In this document: positions 27,872-36,837 of the stretch, one piece after another
Layout: each line of letters starts with the position of its first letter
Numbering within the stretch: the first letter of the stretch is position 1
Assembly (NCBI RefSeq): GCF_003996985.1
Contig: NZ_RJJX01000001.1
Coordinates: 481,049-545,048, forward strand
Origin: Ancylomarina longa
GTDB lineage: Bacteria > Bacteroidota > Bacteroidia > Bacteroidales > Marinifilaceae
Length of the DNA: 64,000 bases
Direction of reading: 5' to 3'
Program-made: the position numbers and the translations under genes
The notes under the pieces: model-generated
Database searches by the model: none
The model's input: the letters and a program-made list of their open reading frames with translations, nothing else
What the model was told of the DNA's origin: nothing

Positions 27872-28900
27872 ATGAATAAAATTCTTAGAATGAAAAACTT
27901 CCTGGCTAAAACAATAATAACGGCTGTTTTTATATTTGGAATAATAATTTTACCCACTGAACTTAGTGCTCAAAATCCAAATCCGGAAATAAAATATAGT
28001 GTTCGATTAGATACCAATATCATTGTAATTGGGGATCAAATTAACCTAAATCTTTCGGTAGAACAACCAAAGGATCTTAAAATAGCCTTTCCTGCATTTG
28101 CCGACAGTATAATGTCAGGAGTTGAGATTATCACTCAAAGCCCGCAGGATACGACTAAATTGGATAATGGAAATGTGAAGGTTCATAAAAACTTTGTAAT
28201 TACTTCTTTTGACGGAGGTATTTATAAAATGAAGCCTTTTGAATTCCAGATTCATGAGGAAAACTTTTCGAAGTCTATTCTGACAGACACATTGGTTCTG
28301 GGCGTGAAAACCATGGCTATTGACACTACAAAAGCAAATTTTGATATTGTAATGCCGATTCAAACGCCAATTTCCTTTGCCGAAGTTGTTCCCTGGTTAT
28401 TGGGAGGAATCGTTTTTATTGCCTTAATCATATTACTGATATGGTATCTTCGTTTCCGAAAAAAGAATCAGCCTTTATTTGCCACCTCTAAACCAATAGA
28501 GCCTGCCCACGTAATAGCTCTTCGGAAATTAGATGAAATCAAACAAGATAAACTTTGGCAAACAGGTAAAATCAAGCTTTATTATTCCGAGCTAACCGAT
28601 ACCCTTAGGATTTATCTGGATGAGCGATTCGATTTATCAACTCAGGAATCGACTACTGATGAAATAATGCAAGCAGTTGATAATGTAGAAGTCAACAATG
28701 AATGGCATACCAATTTAAAAGAAATACTGGAACGTGCTGATCTTGCAAAATTCGCAAAATTTCAACCTTTACCGGATGAGAATGAACGAAGTCTGAAATT
28801 TGCATACAAAATAGTGGAAGACACTATTATTGCAGAAAAGAAAAAAGAAGAAAGTGAAGTATCTGAAACACTTCCCGAAAAGTCAGAAGCAAACCAATAA
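27872..28900 (+). CDS. Bat-cluster membrane protein with signal peptide and one transmembrane helix
   Basis: The 342-residue protein starts at this ATG or at the second Met at 27890. It has a signal peptide (FLAKTIITAVFIFGIII, ending LSAQ), then a beta-rich extracytoplasmic domain (about 35-160) resembling BatD immunoglobulin-like repeats. A transmembrane helix follows near 170-195 (WLLGGIVFIALIILLIWYL), then a cytoplasmic helical region (LRKLDEIKQDKLWQ, YYSELTDTLRIYLDERF), and an acidic tail. The cytoplasmic part is like that of DUF4381/BatD-associated proteins. It lies between DUF58 and batA in tight operon spacing. The role is inferred from context only. Confidence 0.8.
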   Translation: MNKILRMKNFLAKTIITAVFIFGIIILPTELSAQNPNPEIKYSVRLDTNIIVIGDQINLNLSVEQPKDLKIAFPAFADSIMSGVEIITQSPQDTTKLDNGNVKVHKNFVITSFDGGIYKMKPFEFQIHEENFSKSILTDTLVLGVKTMAIDTTKANFDIVMPIQTPISFAEVVPWLLGGIVFIALIILLIWYLRFRKKNQPLFATSKPIEPAHVIALRKLDEIKQDKLWQTGKIKLYYSELTDTLRIYLDERFDLSTQESTTDEIMQAVDNVEVNNEWHTNLKEILERADLAKFAKFQPLPDENERSLKFAYKIVEDTIIAEKKKEESEVSETLPEKSEANQ

Positions 28901-28917
28901 CTTTGAAAATATATAGT

Positions 28918-29910
28918 ATGAGCTCTATAGAATTTGCTAATCCTCAATATTTTTATCTTTTATTATTGTTGATTCCTCTAATCGCGTGGTATGCATTAAA
29001 AGACAAAGCAGCACACGCGACCATTCAGGTATCTACCTTAAAAGGTTTTAATGCCTCAAAACGAACCTATAAATACTATTTGCGACATCTGTTATTCGTT
29101 TTTAGAATACTAAGCATTGTATTGCTAGTTGCAGCAATAGCAAGACCTCAATCAAGCAATCGGTTTCAAAATACTACTACCGAGGGAATCGACATTATCA
29201 TGTCGCTGGATATTTCGAGTAGTATGCTTGCTCGTGATTTTGATCCCGACAGGTTGGAAGCTGCAAAAGACGTGGCGATTCAATTTATTACCGGTCGCGA
29301 GGAAGATAAGATTGGCCTGGTAATTTTTAGTGGGGAGAGTTTTACCCAATGTCCCTTGACTACAGATCATGCTGTCCTAATTAATCTTTTTCAGGATATT
29401 CATTGCGGAATGATTGAAGATGGAACCGCCATAGGCTTAGGGCTGGCTAATGCAGTTAACCGATTAAAAGATAGTCATGCTAAATCAAAGGTTATTATCC
29501 TTCTAACGGATGGAGTTAACAATCAAGGTGAAATTGCCCCCTTAACTGCTGCTGAATTGGCTGAAACCTATGGTATTCGAGTTTATACAATTGGTATTGG
29601 AACACAGGGAACTGCCCCTTATCCGGTACAGACCGCCTTCGGAATCAGCATGAGAAATATGCCTGTTAAAATTGATGAAGAATTATTAGGGAAAATAGCA
29701 AGTATGACAGGTGGCCAATATTTTAGAGCAACTGATAATAATAAATTAAAGGCTATTTATAAGGAAATCGACCAGTTGGAAAAAAGTAAAATTGAAGTAA
29801 AACAATATAGCACCAAAAATGAAGAATATTTACCATTCCTACTTTTGGCAGCTCTTTTCCTTCTGATGGAAATAGCTTTACGCAATAGTATCTTGCGAAA
29901 TATTCCTTAA
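28918..29910 (+). CDS. batA: Aerotolerance VWA protein BatA
   Basis: This 330-residue protein is taken from the ATG giving MSSIEFANPQYFYLLL (the frame upstream would need TTG). It has two N-terminal transmembrane helices (about 10-25 and 55-75), a von Willebrand A domain (about 90-280) with metal site LDISSSM, GTAIGLGL and LLTDGVNN, and a C-terminal membrane helix. BatA was described in Bacteroides fragilis as part of the bat operon linked to oxygen tolerance, and related genes exist in Leptospira. The VWA domain probably faces the periplasm. It overlaps functionally with batB next to it, a likely paralogue. Confidence 0.92.
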   Translation: MSSIEFANPQYFYLLLLLIPLIAWYALKDKAAHATIQVSTLKGFNASKRTYKYYLRHLLFVFRILSIVLLVAAIARPQSSNRFQNTTTEGIDIIMSLDISSSMLARDFDPDRLEAAKDVAIQFITGREEDKIGLVIFSGESFTQCPLTTDHAVLINLFQDIHCGMIEDGTAIGLGLANAVNRLKDSHAKSKVIILLTDGVNNQGEIAPLTAAELAETYGIRVYTIGIGTQGTAPYPVQTAFGISMRNMPVKIDEELLGKIASMTGGQYFRATDNNKLKAIYKEIDQLEKSKIEVKQYSTKNEEYLPFLLLAALFLLMEIALRNSILRNIP

Positions 29911-29945
29911 AGTATAACAATAGAAATACAGAAAATCATTGAACA

Positions 29946-30983
29946 ATGAATCAGTTTCGTTTTGAACATCCGATAATACTGTACTTATTTATAATCATCC
30001 CTATTTTGGCGGTCCTATATTGGATCAGCTTTAGCAGGAAGAAAAAAGCATTACAGAAATTTGGCGAATTTAATATTATCAGTCAATTAATGCCTTATGC
30101 ATCCTTTAGCCGACCGATTTATAAATTCGGAATCCTATTGGTGGCATTGTGCTTTCTCATCATTGGAGCTGCCGGACCTCAATTTGGATCTAAGCTTCAA
30201 AAAATAAAACGAAAAGGAGTAGAAATCATCATTGCTCTCGATGTTTCCAATTCGATGATGGCTCAGGATATTCAACCAAACAGATTGGAAAGAGCAAAGC
30301 GCGCCATTTCTAAATTAGTTGATAAATTAAATGATGATAAAATTGGACTGGTAGTTTTCGCAGGGGAAGCATATACGCAACTACCCATTACAACAGATTA
30401 TGCTTCAGCAAAATTATTTCTGTCCTCCATCAGTACAGATATTGTTCCCATTCAAGGAACTGCAATTGGTGCGGCTATCAACTTAGCGGCAAAAAGCTTT
30501 AGTCCCGAAAGTGAAGCCAGCAAAGTTATTATCGTAATTACCGATGGAGAAAACCACGAAGACGATGCTGTGGCAGCAGCAAGAGAAGCCAATGCTAAAG
30601 GAATCATCGTTCATACCATTGCAATGGGATCTAGCAAAGGAGCACCCATTCCGGTAAAAATAGGATCCAGCGATTTTCGTAAGGATGAAAAAGGAAATAT
30701 CGTGATTTCGAAACTGGATCAGAAGATGATTGAGCAAATTGCTACTGCAGGAGGCGGTAAACCTGTAATAGCCAATAACACTACAACCGGTCTCAATATT
30801 CTTTTTAAAGAAATTAATAAAATGAATAAAACAGAATTGGAGGCAAGAGTTTATTCCGCTTACGATGAAAAATTTCAATATTTTATTGCGGTAGTTCTTT
30901 TTTTACTTCTGATCGAATTCTTGATATTAGAACGTAAAAATCGCTATCTAAAAGATATTAACCTATTTAAATCATCGAAATAG
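29946..30983 (+). CDS. batB: Aerotolerance VWA protein BatB
   Basis: The 345-residue protein has the same layout as BatA. N-terminal membrane helices (about 10-25, 60-75) are followed by a VWA domain with complete metal-site motifs LDVSNSMMAQD near residue 95, QGTAIGAAI near 172 and VITDGENHEDD near 198, and a C-terminal helix near 310-330. It lies 35 bases after batA and 21 bases before the preferred batC start, so co-transcription is likely. Similarity of motifs indicates that batA and batB arose by duplication. Confidence 0.92.
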   Translation: MNQFRFEHPIILYLFIIIPILAVLYWISFSRKKKALQKFGEFNIISQLMPYASFSRPIYKFGILLVALCFLIIGAAGPQFGSKLQKIKRKGVEIIIALDVSNSMMAQDIQPNRLERAKRAISKLVDKLNDDKIGLVVFAGEAYTQLPITTDYASAKLFLSSISTDIVPIQGTAIGAAINLAAKSFSPESEASKVIIVITDGENHEDDAVAAAREANAKGIIVHTIAMGSSKGAPIPVKIGSSDFRKDEKGNIVISKLDQKMIEQIATAGGGKPVIANNTTTGLNILFKEINKMNKTELEARVYSAYDEKFQYFIAVVLFLLLIEFLILERKNRYLKDINLFKSSK

Positions 30984-31004
30984 AACGATTCAAATTTGGC
31001 AATT

Positions 31005-31772
31005 ATGACAAAATATATAGTACTATTTATGGGTATGATTTGTCTTCTAAGCTTGGAGGCAACAGCCCAAAAAGAGAGAAAATTCATCCGAAAAGGAAAC
31101 GATCTTTTTGATGGAAATAAATATGAAAATTCCGAGGTAGAATATCGGAAAGCATTGGATAAGAAAATTCATTCGTACGAAGCTGGCTTCAATTTAGGGG
31201 ATGCCTTATACAAACAAAAGAAGTACGATGAGGCCCTCAAGCAGTATAAAGCACTTACGCTAACAGAGAAAGATCCTCAAAAATTAGGGCAACTTTATCA
31301 CAATATTGGGAATACCTTGTTAATGAATCGAAAAGTTGATGAGAGTATTAATGCTTATAAACAATCCTTGCGTTATGCTCCGGACTCGCAAGAGACCAAA
31401 TACAATTTGGAGTATGCCCGAAGAATGAAACAAAAGCAACAAAAACAGAAGAAAAAACAACAGAATAAGAATCAAAAAGATAAAGACCAGCAAAAGAAGG
31501 ACAGTAAAGACCAAAACAAGAAGAATCAGGATAAGAAAGACCAACAGAAAAAAGATCAGCAGAATCAAAATAAGGATAAAAACAAACAGAATTCTAAGGA
31601 TCAGAAAAAACAAAATGGAGAACAAGCACAAAAGAATAAGATTTCGAAGCAAGATGCTCAACGCTTGTTAGAAGCATTACAAAACGACGAAAAGAAAGTT
31701 CAGGAAAAAGTACAAAAAGCAAGAGCAAAAAGTCAAAAAGTCAAACGAAGTAAAATCAAAAAGGATTGGTAG
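31005..31772 (+). CDS. batC: TPR protein BatC
   Basis: This 255-residue protein is taken from the ATG giving MTKYIVLFMGMICLLS, a signal peptide ending in TAQ; a TTG three codons upstream is less likely. Residues 25-135 are TPR repeats (AGFNLGDALYKQKKYDEALK, YHNIGNTLLMNRKVDESI). The rest is a very long Lys/Gln/Asp-rich low-complexity tail (about 140-225) and a basic C-terminus. The reverse strand of this tail yields a spurious Leu/Ile-rich frame. BatC presumably contacts BatB and other Bat proteins in the periplasm (inference). Confidence 0.88.
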   Translation: MTKYIVLFMGMICLLSLEATAQKERKFIRKGNDLFDGNKYENSEVEYRKALDKKIHSYEAGFNLGDALYKQKKYDEALKQYKALTLTEKDPQKLGQLYHNIGNTLLMNRKVDESINAYKQSLRYAPDSQETKYNLEYARRMKQKQQKQKKKQQNKNQKDKDQQKKDSKDQNKKNQDKKDQQKKDQQNQNKDKNKQNSKDQKKQNGEQAQKNKISKQDAQRLLEALQNDEKKVQEKVQKARAKSQKVKRSKIKKDW

Positions 31773-31923
31773 GTAATGGTATAATACACCTTTCAAAGGT
31801 TATATTAAAACACATTGGTTCTAATTTAAAATTCGGACTTATTTAACTAATAATTTATAAGTACATTTGTACCTGATATCATTATTAACAATAAATATAC
31901 ATCTGAAAAACAATACAATACAG

Positions 31924-33735
31924 ATGAAGAAAATATTTTTCTTACTAATAGCGGTAATAACAATTAGCAACTCAGCCATAGCTGAAAAAATTAAATTTAC
32001 AGCTTCTGCTCCAAGAGTTGTTGAAGTTGGTGAGCAATTCCGTTTATCCTATTCTTTAAACGAGAAAGGAAAGAATATACAATTACCCTCACTTACAGGT
32101 TTTCGAATATTAATGGGACCATCGACTTCAAGTAGTAGGAGCACCCAAATTATTAATGGAAAAGTTAGTTCTAGTTCTGCCTACACCTACACCTACGTTT
32201 TATTGGCCGAAAAAGAAGGTAAATTTCCAATTCAACCAGCTACCATTTCTGTAGATGGCGATGAGGTTCAATCCAACTCTATTACCATTGAAGTGGTGAA
32301 AGCTGAAAATAAACCCAAAAACTCTGCCACTCAAAATCAGTCTGAGAACAAAGCTAGCGCACAAAAAATTACCCAAGACAATTTATTTGTGAAAGTAGAT
32401 CTTGATCGGAGCAGCGTATATATGGGAGAACATATCGTGGCTACTATTAAAGTTTACACCCGGCTTACTATTGCAGGTTTTGGAGATTCAAAATTCCCTT
32501 CCTTTGATGGTTTCCTAAGTCAGGAAATTCCAACACCAGGCCAAATTTCTTTGCAAAGAGAAAATATTAATGGAACAATTTATAATGCAGGCGTAATCCG
32601 TAAATTAATTTTATTTCCACAACATACCGGAAAAATAACTATCGATCCATTTGAACTAGAATGTATTGTACGTCAGCACCGTTCCCAAAACCGTCAAGGT
32701 TTCTTCGATGATTTCTTTGATAACTATCAAGATATCCGTGTACCCCGAAAAAGCAAACCGATCACCATTAGGGTAAAAGATTTTCCCGGAAACAAACCTG
32801 CCAGTTTTAATGGTGCTGTTGGAAAATTAAGACTATCCGCTACCATCGACAAAGACTCCGTTCAGGCTAACGATGCGATTACACTTAAGGTGAAAATATC
32901 AGGCAATGGTAATCTTAAATTAATTAATCCTTTAAAATTTGATTTTCCTGCCGATTTTGAAGTGTACGATCCTAAAACAAATCAGGATTTAAAAAGTTCT
33001 GCTGTCGGGATGACAGGTTCCACTACTTTCGAATATTTAATAATTCCGCGTCACGGAGGAGATTACAAAATTCCTTCTGTTGATTTTAGCTTCTTTGATC
33101 CTGCATCAAAAATATACCGGACAAGAAGTACCCCTAAGTTTAAGATTAAAGTTTCCAAAGGTAATTCTAATTCCGAAGGAGGAGTAATCAGCTCCTTCTC
33201 GAAAGAAGATGTAAAATTTATTGGAAAGGATATTCGATTTATTAAAACCAATGAATTTACTCCAAGACTTAAAGGGGAAGTATTTTTCGGAACTCTTAAT
33301 TTTTACCTTGCATATCTTATCCCATTCTTTCTATTTGTTTTAGCATTTATTTTTAACCAAAAACGAATAAAGGAAAATGCGGATCTTGCCCGGGTTAAAA
33401 ATAAGCGAGCAAATCGAATGGCAATGAAACGTTTAAAAGCTGCTTCGGCGCGTTTAAAAGCAAAACAAAAGGAAGAATTCTATGATGAAATCCTAAAAGC
33501 ACTTTGGGGTTATACTTCTGATAAATTAAATTTACCATTATCAGATTTAAGTAAAAAGAATATCACAGAAATATTGGACTCGAAAGAGGTAGAAAAAGAA
33601 CTAATTGAAGCATTTATGGATATTTTGAACACCTGTGAATTTGCTCGTTATGCTCCATCTTCCGGATCTTCAGAAATGGATAAATTGTATCAAAATACAA
33701 TGGAAACTATTACCAAACTGGAAAAAAGCATTTGA
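31924..33735 (+). CDS. batD: Oxygen-tolerance protein BatD
   Basis: The 603-residue protein begins at the ATG giving MKKIFFLLIAVITISN (signal peptide ending in AIA). It has a large periplasmic region of beta-sandwich repeats (about 20-440; for example FTASAPRVVEVGEQFRLSY and VDLDRSSVYMGEHIVATIKV). A transmembrane helix near 460-480 (LAYLIPFFLFVLAF) and a Lys-rich cytoplasmic helical tail follow. This is the BatD/BamD-like family named in the B. fragilis aerotolerance operon. A gap of about 150 bases from batC includes TACATTTG at 31862-31869, which could be an internal promoter. Confidence 0.92.
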   Translation: MKKIFFLLIAVITISNSAIAEKIKFTASAPRVVEVGEQFRLSYSLNEKGKNIQLPSLTGFRILMGPSTSSSRSTQIINGKVSSSSAYTYTYVLLAEKEGKFPIQPATISVDGDEVQSNSITIEVVKAENKPKNSATQNQSENKASAQKITQDNLFVKVDLDRSSVYMGEHIVATIKVYTRLTIAGFGDSKFPSFDGFLSQEIPTPGQISLQRENINGTIYNAGVIRKLILFPQHTGKITIDPFELECIVRQHRSQNRQGFFDDFFDNYQDIRVPRKSKPITIRVKDFPGNKPASFNGAVGKLRLSATIDKDSVQANDAITLKVKISGNGNLKLINPLKFDFPADFEVYDPKTNQDLKSSAVGMTGSTTFEYLIIPRHGGDYKIPSVDFSFFDPASKIYRTRSTPKFKIKVSKGNSNSEGGVISSFSKEDVKFIGKDIRFIKTNEFTPRLKGEVFFGTLNFYLAYLIPFFLFVLAFIFNQKRIKENADLARVKNKRANRMAMKRLKAASARLKAKQKEEFYDEILKALWGYTSDKLNLPLSDLSKKNITEILDSKEVEKELIEAFMDILNTCEFARYAPSSGSSEMDKLYQNTMETITKLEKSI

Positions 33736-33815
33736 TATTTTCGAATAAATATTCGATAATCATTCAAATAATTTATTTGCGACTTCCAAATACAGCTATA
33801 TAAAATTATAATCCA

Positions 33816-34565
33816 ATGAAAAAGTTTATATATATCGTCCTTCTCCTTTGTATTTCAGCACCAAGCTGGGCTCAAAAAACACCAATCACAGAGGCAAACA
33901 ATTTATACAAAAAAGGAGAATATGAAAAAGCAATAAAGTCCTATGAGTTTGTGCTTGAAACCCATTTAATTTCGCCGGAAATATATTTTAATTTAGCAAA
34001 TGCCTATTACAAAACCGGACAAATTGCACCTGCAATTCTAAATTACGAAAGAGCTAAGTTATTAGCTCCCGAGGATAAGGATATTCAGTACAATTTGGCT
34101 CTCGCTCATGATCATGTTCTGGATAAACTGGATATAGTTCCTGAACTTTTTTTAAAACGCTGGATAGCTGGTATTAGAAATGCTGCCTCGGCTCAATCCT
34201 GGAGTTATTTTTCCATATCATTCTTTATAATATGTCTACTATTTTTAAGTATATACCTGTATAGTAACAAATCAGGGTTTAAAAAAGCAGGGTTTTTATT
34301 CGCCTTCCTAAGTCTTTCCTTTTGCATTATTTTCTTTGCCTTTGCTTCTATCAAAACCAACGAAATGACAGTTCGCGAACATGCAATAATCTTTACTCCT
34401 AGCGTAACAATTAAAGGCTCACCTGATTTAAGTGGCACAGATTTATTTCTACTACACGAAGGAACAAAAGTGAAAGTAATTGATCAGTTAGGTGATTGGA
34501 GAAATATTCAACTAAGTGATGGCAATGAAGGATGGTTAAAAAAAGATGATATCGAGATGATATAA
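33816..34565 (+). CDS. batE: Aerotolerance protein BatE (TPR plus SH3)
   Basis: The 249-residue protein has a signal peptide (MKKFIYIVLLLCISAPSWA) and TPR repeats (about 22-105, PEIYFNLANAYYKTGQIAPA). Two transmembrane helices follow near 135-155 and 165-185, then a C-terminal bacterial SH3 domain (about 195-249, GTKVKVIDQLGDWRNIQLSD). This matches BatE. It is the last gene of the cluster, and no clear terminator was seen after it. The TPR and SH3 modules suggest adaptor roles in a membrane complex spanning BatA-BatE. Confidence 0.88.
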   Translation: MKKFIYIVLLLCISAPSWAQKTPITEANNLYKKGEYEKAIKSYEFVLETHLISPEIYFNLANAYYKTGQIAPAILNYERAKLLAPEDKDIQYNLALAHDHVLDKLDIVPELFLKRWIAGIRNAASAQSWSYFSISFFIICLLFLSIYLYSNKSGFKKAGFLFAFLSLSFCIIFFAFASIKTNEMTVREHAIIFTPSVTIKGSPDLSGTDLFLLHEGTKVKVIDQLGDWRNIQLSDGNEGWLKKDDIEMI

Positions 34566-34654
34566 TTAACAGTCTATTTGGCATATTTAAATCATTTTTC
34601 GATTCTAACGAATTATTCTCCTGTTTTATCAATACAAAAAAGTATAAGAGTTTA

Positions 34655-35533
34655 ATGAGACACAGCATCCAAAATAATTTCTTTCAAATCACAGTAAATG
34701 AGATTGGAGCAGAACTTTGCAGCATCAAATCTTTGCAAACCAATCAAGAGTTTCTATGGCAGGCAGATCCTGAAATTTGGGCTAGCCATGCGCCAAACCT
34801 TTTTCCAATTATTGGTTGTTTAAAGAATGATGCATTTATTCATGAGGAGAAATTATATCCTATGACAAAGCATGGTTTTGTTCGTAACAATCCGGATATT
34901 CAGTTACTGGCTAAGGACGACAACAAGATGAGTTTTGTACTTTTTTCTAATGAAAAAACCCGTAAACTTTATCCCTTTGAATTTGAATTCCGAATTCATT
35001 TTTTACTTGACAGCAATACCATAGAAATAAAACACGAAATTATAAATAACGGGCATAAGGAGTTGCTTTTCTCTTTGGGAGGACATCCAGCTTTTGCTTG
35101 TCCTTTGAAAAAGGAGGAAAAGTACACCGATTATTACTTGGAATTTGAGAAAAAGGAAAAAGTAAACACATGGAATTTAAGCGAAGGAGGCTTGATAGGG
35201 GAAAAGGGAAAACTTATTTTAGATGAATCTAAAATTTTGAATTTGCACCCTGAGCTTTTTGTGAATGATGCCCTTATATTTAAAAATATACAATCAAAAA
35301 GTGTAAGCTTAAAAAGCAAAAAATCGAATTTTCAATTAAAGGTATCTTTTTCTGATTTTCCCTATTTAGGCCTTTGGGCTAAACCTAATGCTCCCTATGT
35401 TTGCATTGAACCATGGATTGGTATTGCAGATCGTGCCGATTCGAACCAAGAGTTCTCTTCGAAAGAATTAATCCAACACCTTGAAACAGGAAAAAAATTT
35501 ACAGCAAGTTATTTCATAGAAATTAACGAGTAA
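34655..35533 (+). CDS. Aldose 1-epimerase-like protein (LacX family)
   Basis: This 292-residue beta-sandwich protein resembles galactose mutarotase. Visible blocks are ELCSIKSLQTNQEFLWQ near 20, LFPIIGCLKND near 50, MTKHGFVRN near 70 (probable catalytic His), FSLGGHPAFACPL near 143 (second His) and PYVCIEPWIGIADR near 248 (catalytic Glu region). It would interconvert the anomers of a sugar or sugar phosphate; the substrate is not apparent. It follows the bat cluster by 90 bases but its function is unrelated, and a bidirectional terminator separates it from the alkene reductase. Confidence 0.9.
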   Translation: MRHSIQNNFFQITVNEIGAELCSIKSLQTNQEFLWQADPEIWASHAPNLFPIIGCLKNDAFIHEEKLYPMTKHGFVRNNPDIQLLAKDDNKMSFVLFSNEKTRKLYPFEFEFRIHFLLDSNTIEIKHEIINNGHKELLFSLGGHPAFACPLKKEEKYTDYYLEFEKKEKVNTWNLSEGGLIGEKGKLILDESKILNLHPELFVNDALIFKNIQSKSVSLKSKKSNFQLKVSFSDFPYLGLWAKPNAPYVCIEPWIGIADRADSNQEFSSKELIQHLETGKKFTASYFIEINE

Positions 35534-35561
35534 AAAAACAGCCCCAAATTGGGACTGTTTC
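35533..35561 (-). terminator. Bidirectional terminator between epimerase and alkene reductase genes
   Basis: AACAG-CCCC-AAAT-TGGG-A-CTGTT forms a stem with one bulge. On the minus strand it is followed by seven U, terminating the alkene reductase gene; on the plus strand only UUU follows. Confidence 0.8.
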
Positions 35562-35569
35562 AAATAATA

Positions 35570-36658
35570 TTAAGCTTCTGTCATACTAGGATAATCCGTA
35601 TATCCTGCCTCATCTCCTCCATAGAAAGTATCCTGATTAGGAGCATTTAAATCTGCATCCAATTCAAATCTTTTTTCCAAATCGGGATTTGCTAAATAGG
35701 AAGTTCCAAATGATACCAATTCCGAAATATCATTCTTAATGGCCTGATTTGCTGTTTCCTTTGTAAATCCTCCATTAAGCATGCGTACTCCTTTATAAAT
35801 TTGCCCATAATATGCCCCAACCTGTTTTACCAATTGTGGATAATCATCCGTAGGCATCAATGGTTCAATTAAATGCAAATAAGCTAGCTTGTAATCATTC
35901 AATCTTTCGATAACATGACCAAATAAAGCAACAGGATCCGAATCTCCCATATCATTGAATAAACCACTTGGTGAAAGTCTAATACCTACACGTGATGATT
36001 CCCAAACCTCTAAAGTGGCCTCCAGTACCTCAAATAAAAAGCGAGATCTGTTTTGAATGCTTCCACCATATTCATCTATTCTTTTATTGGTTTTATCTAC
36101 CAAAAATTGATCAATTAAGTAACCGTTGGCTGCATGAATCTCAATACCATCAAAACCAGCAGCCTTCGCATTTTCTGCAGCTTTCCGGTAATCCGCTACA
36201 ATTTCTTTAATCTCCTCCTTAGTCAATGCTCTTGGTTCCTCAAAGTCTTTTAAACCTTCATAAGTAAAGGCCTGTCCTGCCGGTTTCACAGCTGAAGGAC
36301 TCACCGGAGCATCACCATTGTGATAATCCGGATGAGAAATACGTCCCACATGCCACAATTGTATGAAAATTTTTCCATTTTCCTGATGAACCGCTTCGGT
36401 AATCAGTTTCCACCCTTCAACTTGAGCCGGACTATAAATACCTGGAGTAGCAGGATATCCCATTCCTTGTGGCGAAATTTGGCTTGCTTCCGTTATAATC
36501 AGTCCTGCTCCAGATCGCTGTTTATAATATTTTGCCATTAATTCTGTTGGAACATTTCCCTCCCCCGCTCTATTTCTGGTCATTGGAGCCATCACCATTC
36601 TATTTTTCAATTCCATTTCACCAATGAAATAATTACTTAGTAGTGTATTTTCTTTCAT
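35570..36658 (-). CDS. Alkene reductase / Old Yellow Enzyme family (NemA-like)
   Basis: This 362-residue FMN-dependent enzyme of the OYE family reduces activated C=C bonds of enals, enones, or nitro compounds using NAD(P)H. It is a TIM barrel with MVMAPMTRNRAGEG near residue 20, HVGRISHPDYHNG near 103, the substrate-binding pair in FDGIEIHAANGYLIDQFL near 175 (His-Ala-Ala-Asn), KRIDEYGGSIQNRSRF near 205, and VGIRLSPSG near 232. Length is normal. It is a single gene ending in a strong terminator and is divergent from the U32 gene. The physiological substrate is unknown. Confidence 0.93.
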   Translation of the reverse strand: MKENTLLSNYFIGEMELKNRMVMAPMTRNRAGEGNVPTELMAKYYKQRSGAGLIITEASQISPQGMGYPATPGIYSPAQVEGWKLITEAVHQENGKIFIQLWHVGRISHPDYHNGDAPVSPSAVKPAGQAFTYEGLKDFEEPRALTKEEIKEIVADYRKAAENAKAAGFDGIEIHAANGYLIDQFLVDKTNKRIDEYGGSIQNRSRFLFEVLEATLEVWESSRVGIRLSPSGLFNDMGDSDPVALFGHVIERLNDYKLAYLHLIEPLMPTDDYPQLVKQVGAYYGQIYKGVRMLNGGFTKETANQAIKNDISELVSFGTSYLANPDLEKRFELDADLNAPNQDTFYGGDEAGYTDYPSMTEA

Positions 36659-36837
36659 CTTATTTCGTCATTTTTATTTATACAAGATATAAATAAGAAA
36701 TCAAATCTTGAAAAAAGAAAAATTAGGAAATGGTATAAATGAATTTATAGTATTGATATTAATAATGGAATTTAAAATTAACTTTCTCCAATGGTTTAAA
36801 CTATGCTTTGTATCTTCGCTGCAAATAGAACAGGATA

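Noticed and set aside
31320-31661. Minus-strand Leu/Ile-rich 'membrane protein' ORF
   Set aside because: It is the complement of the Lys/Gln-rich tail of batC; composition alone produces it.
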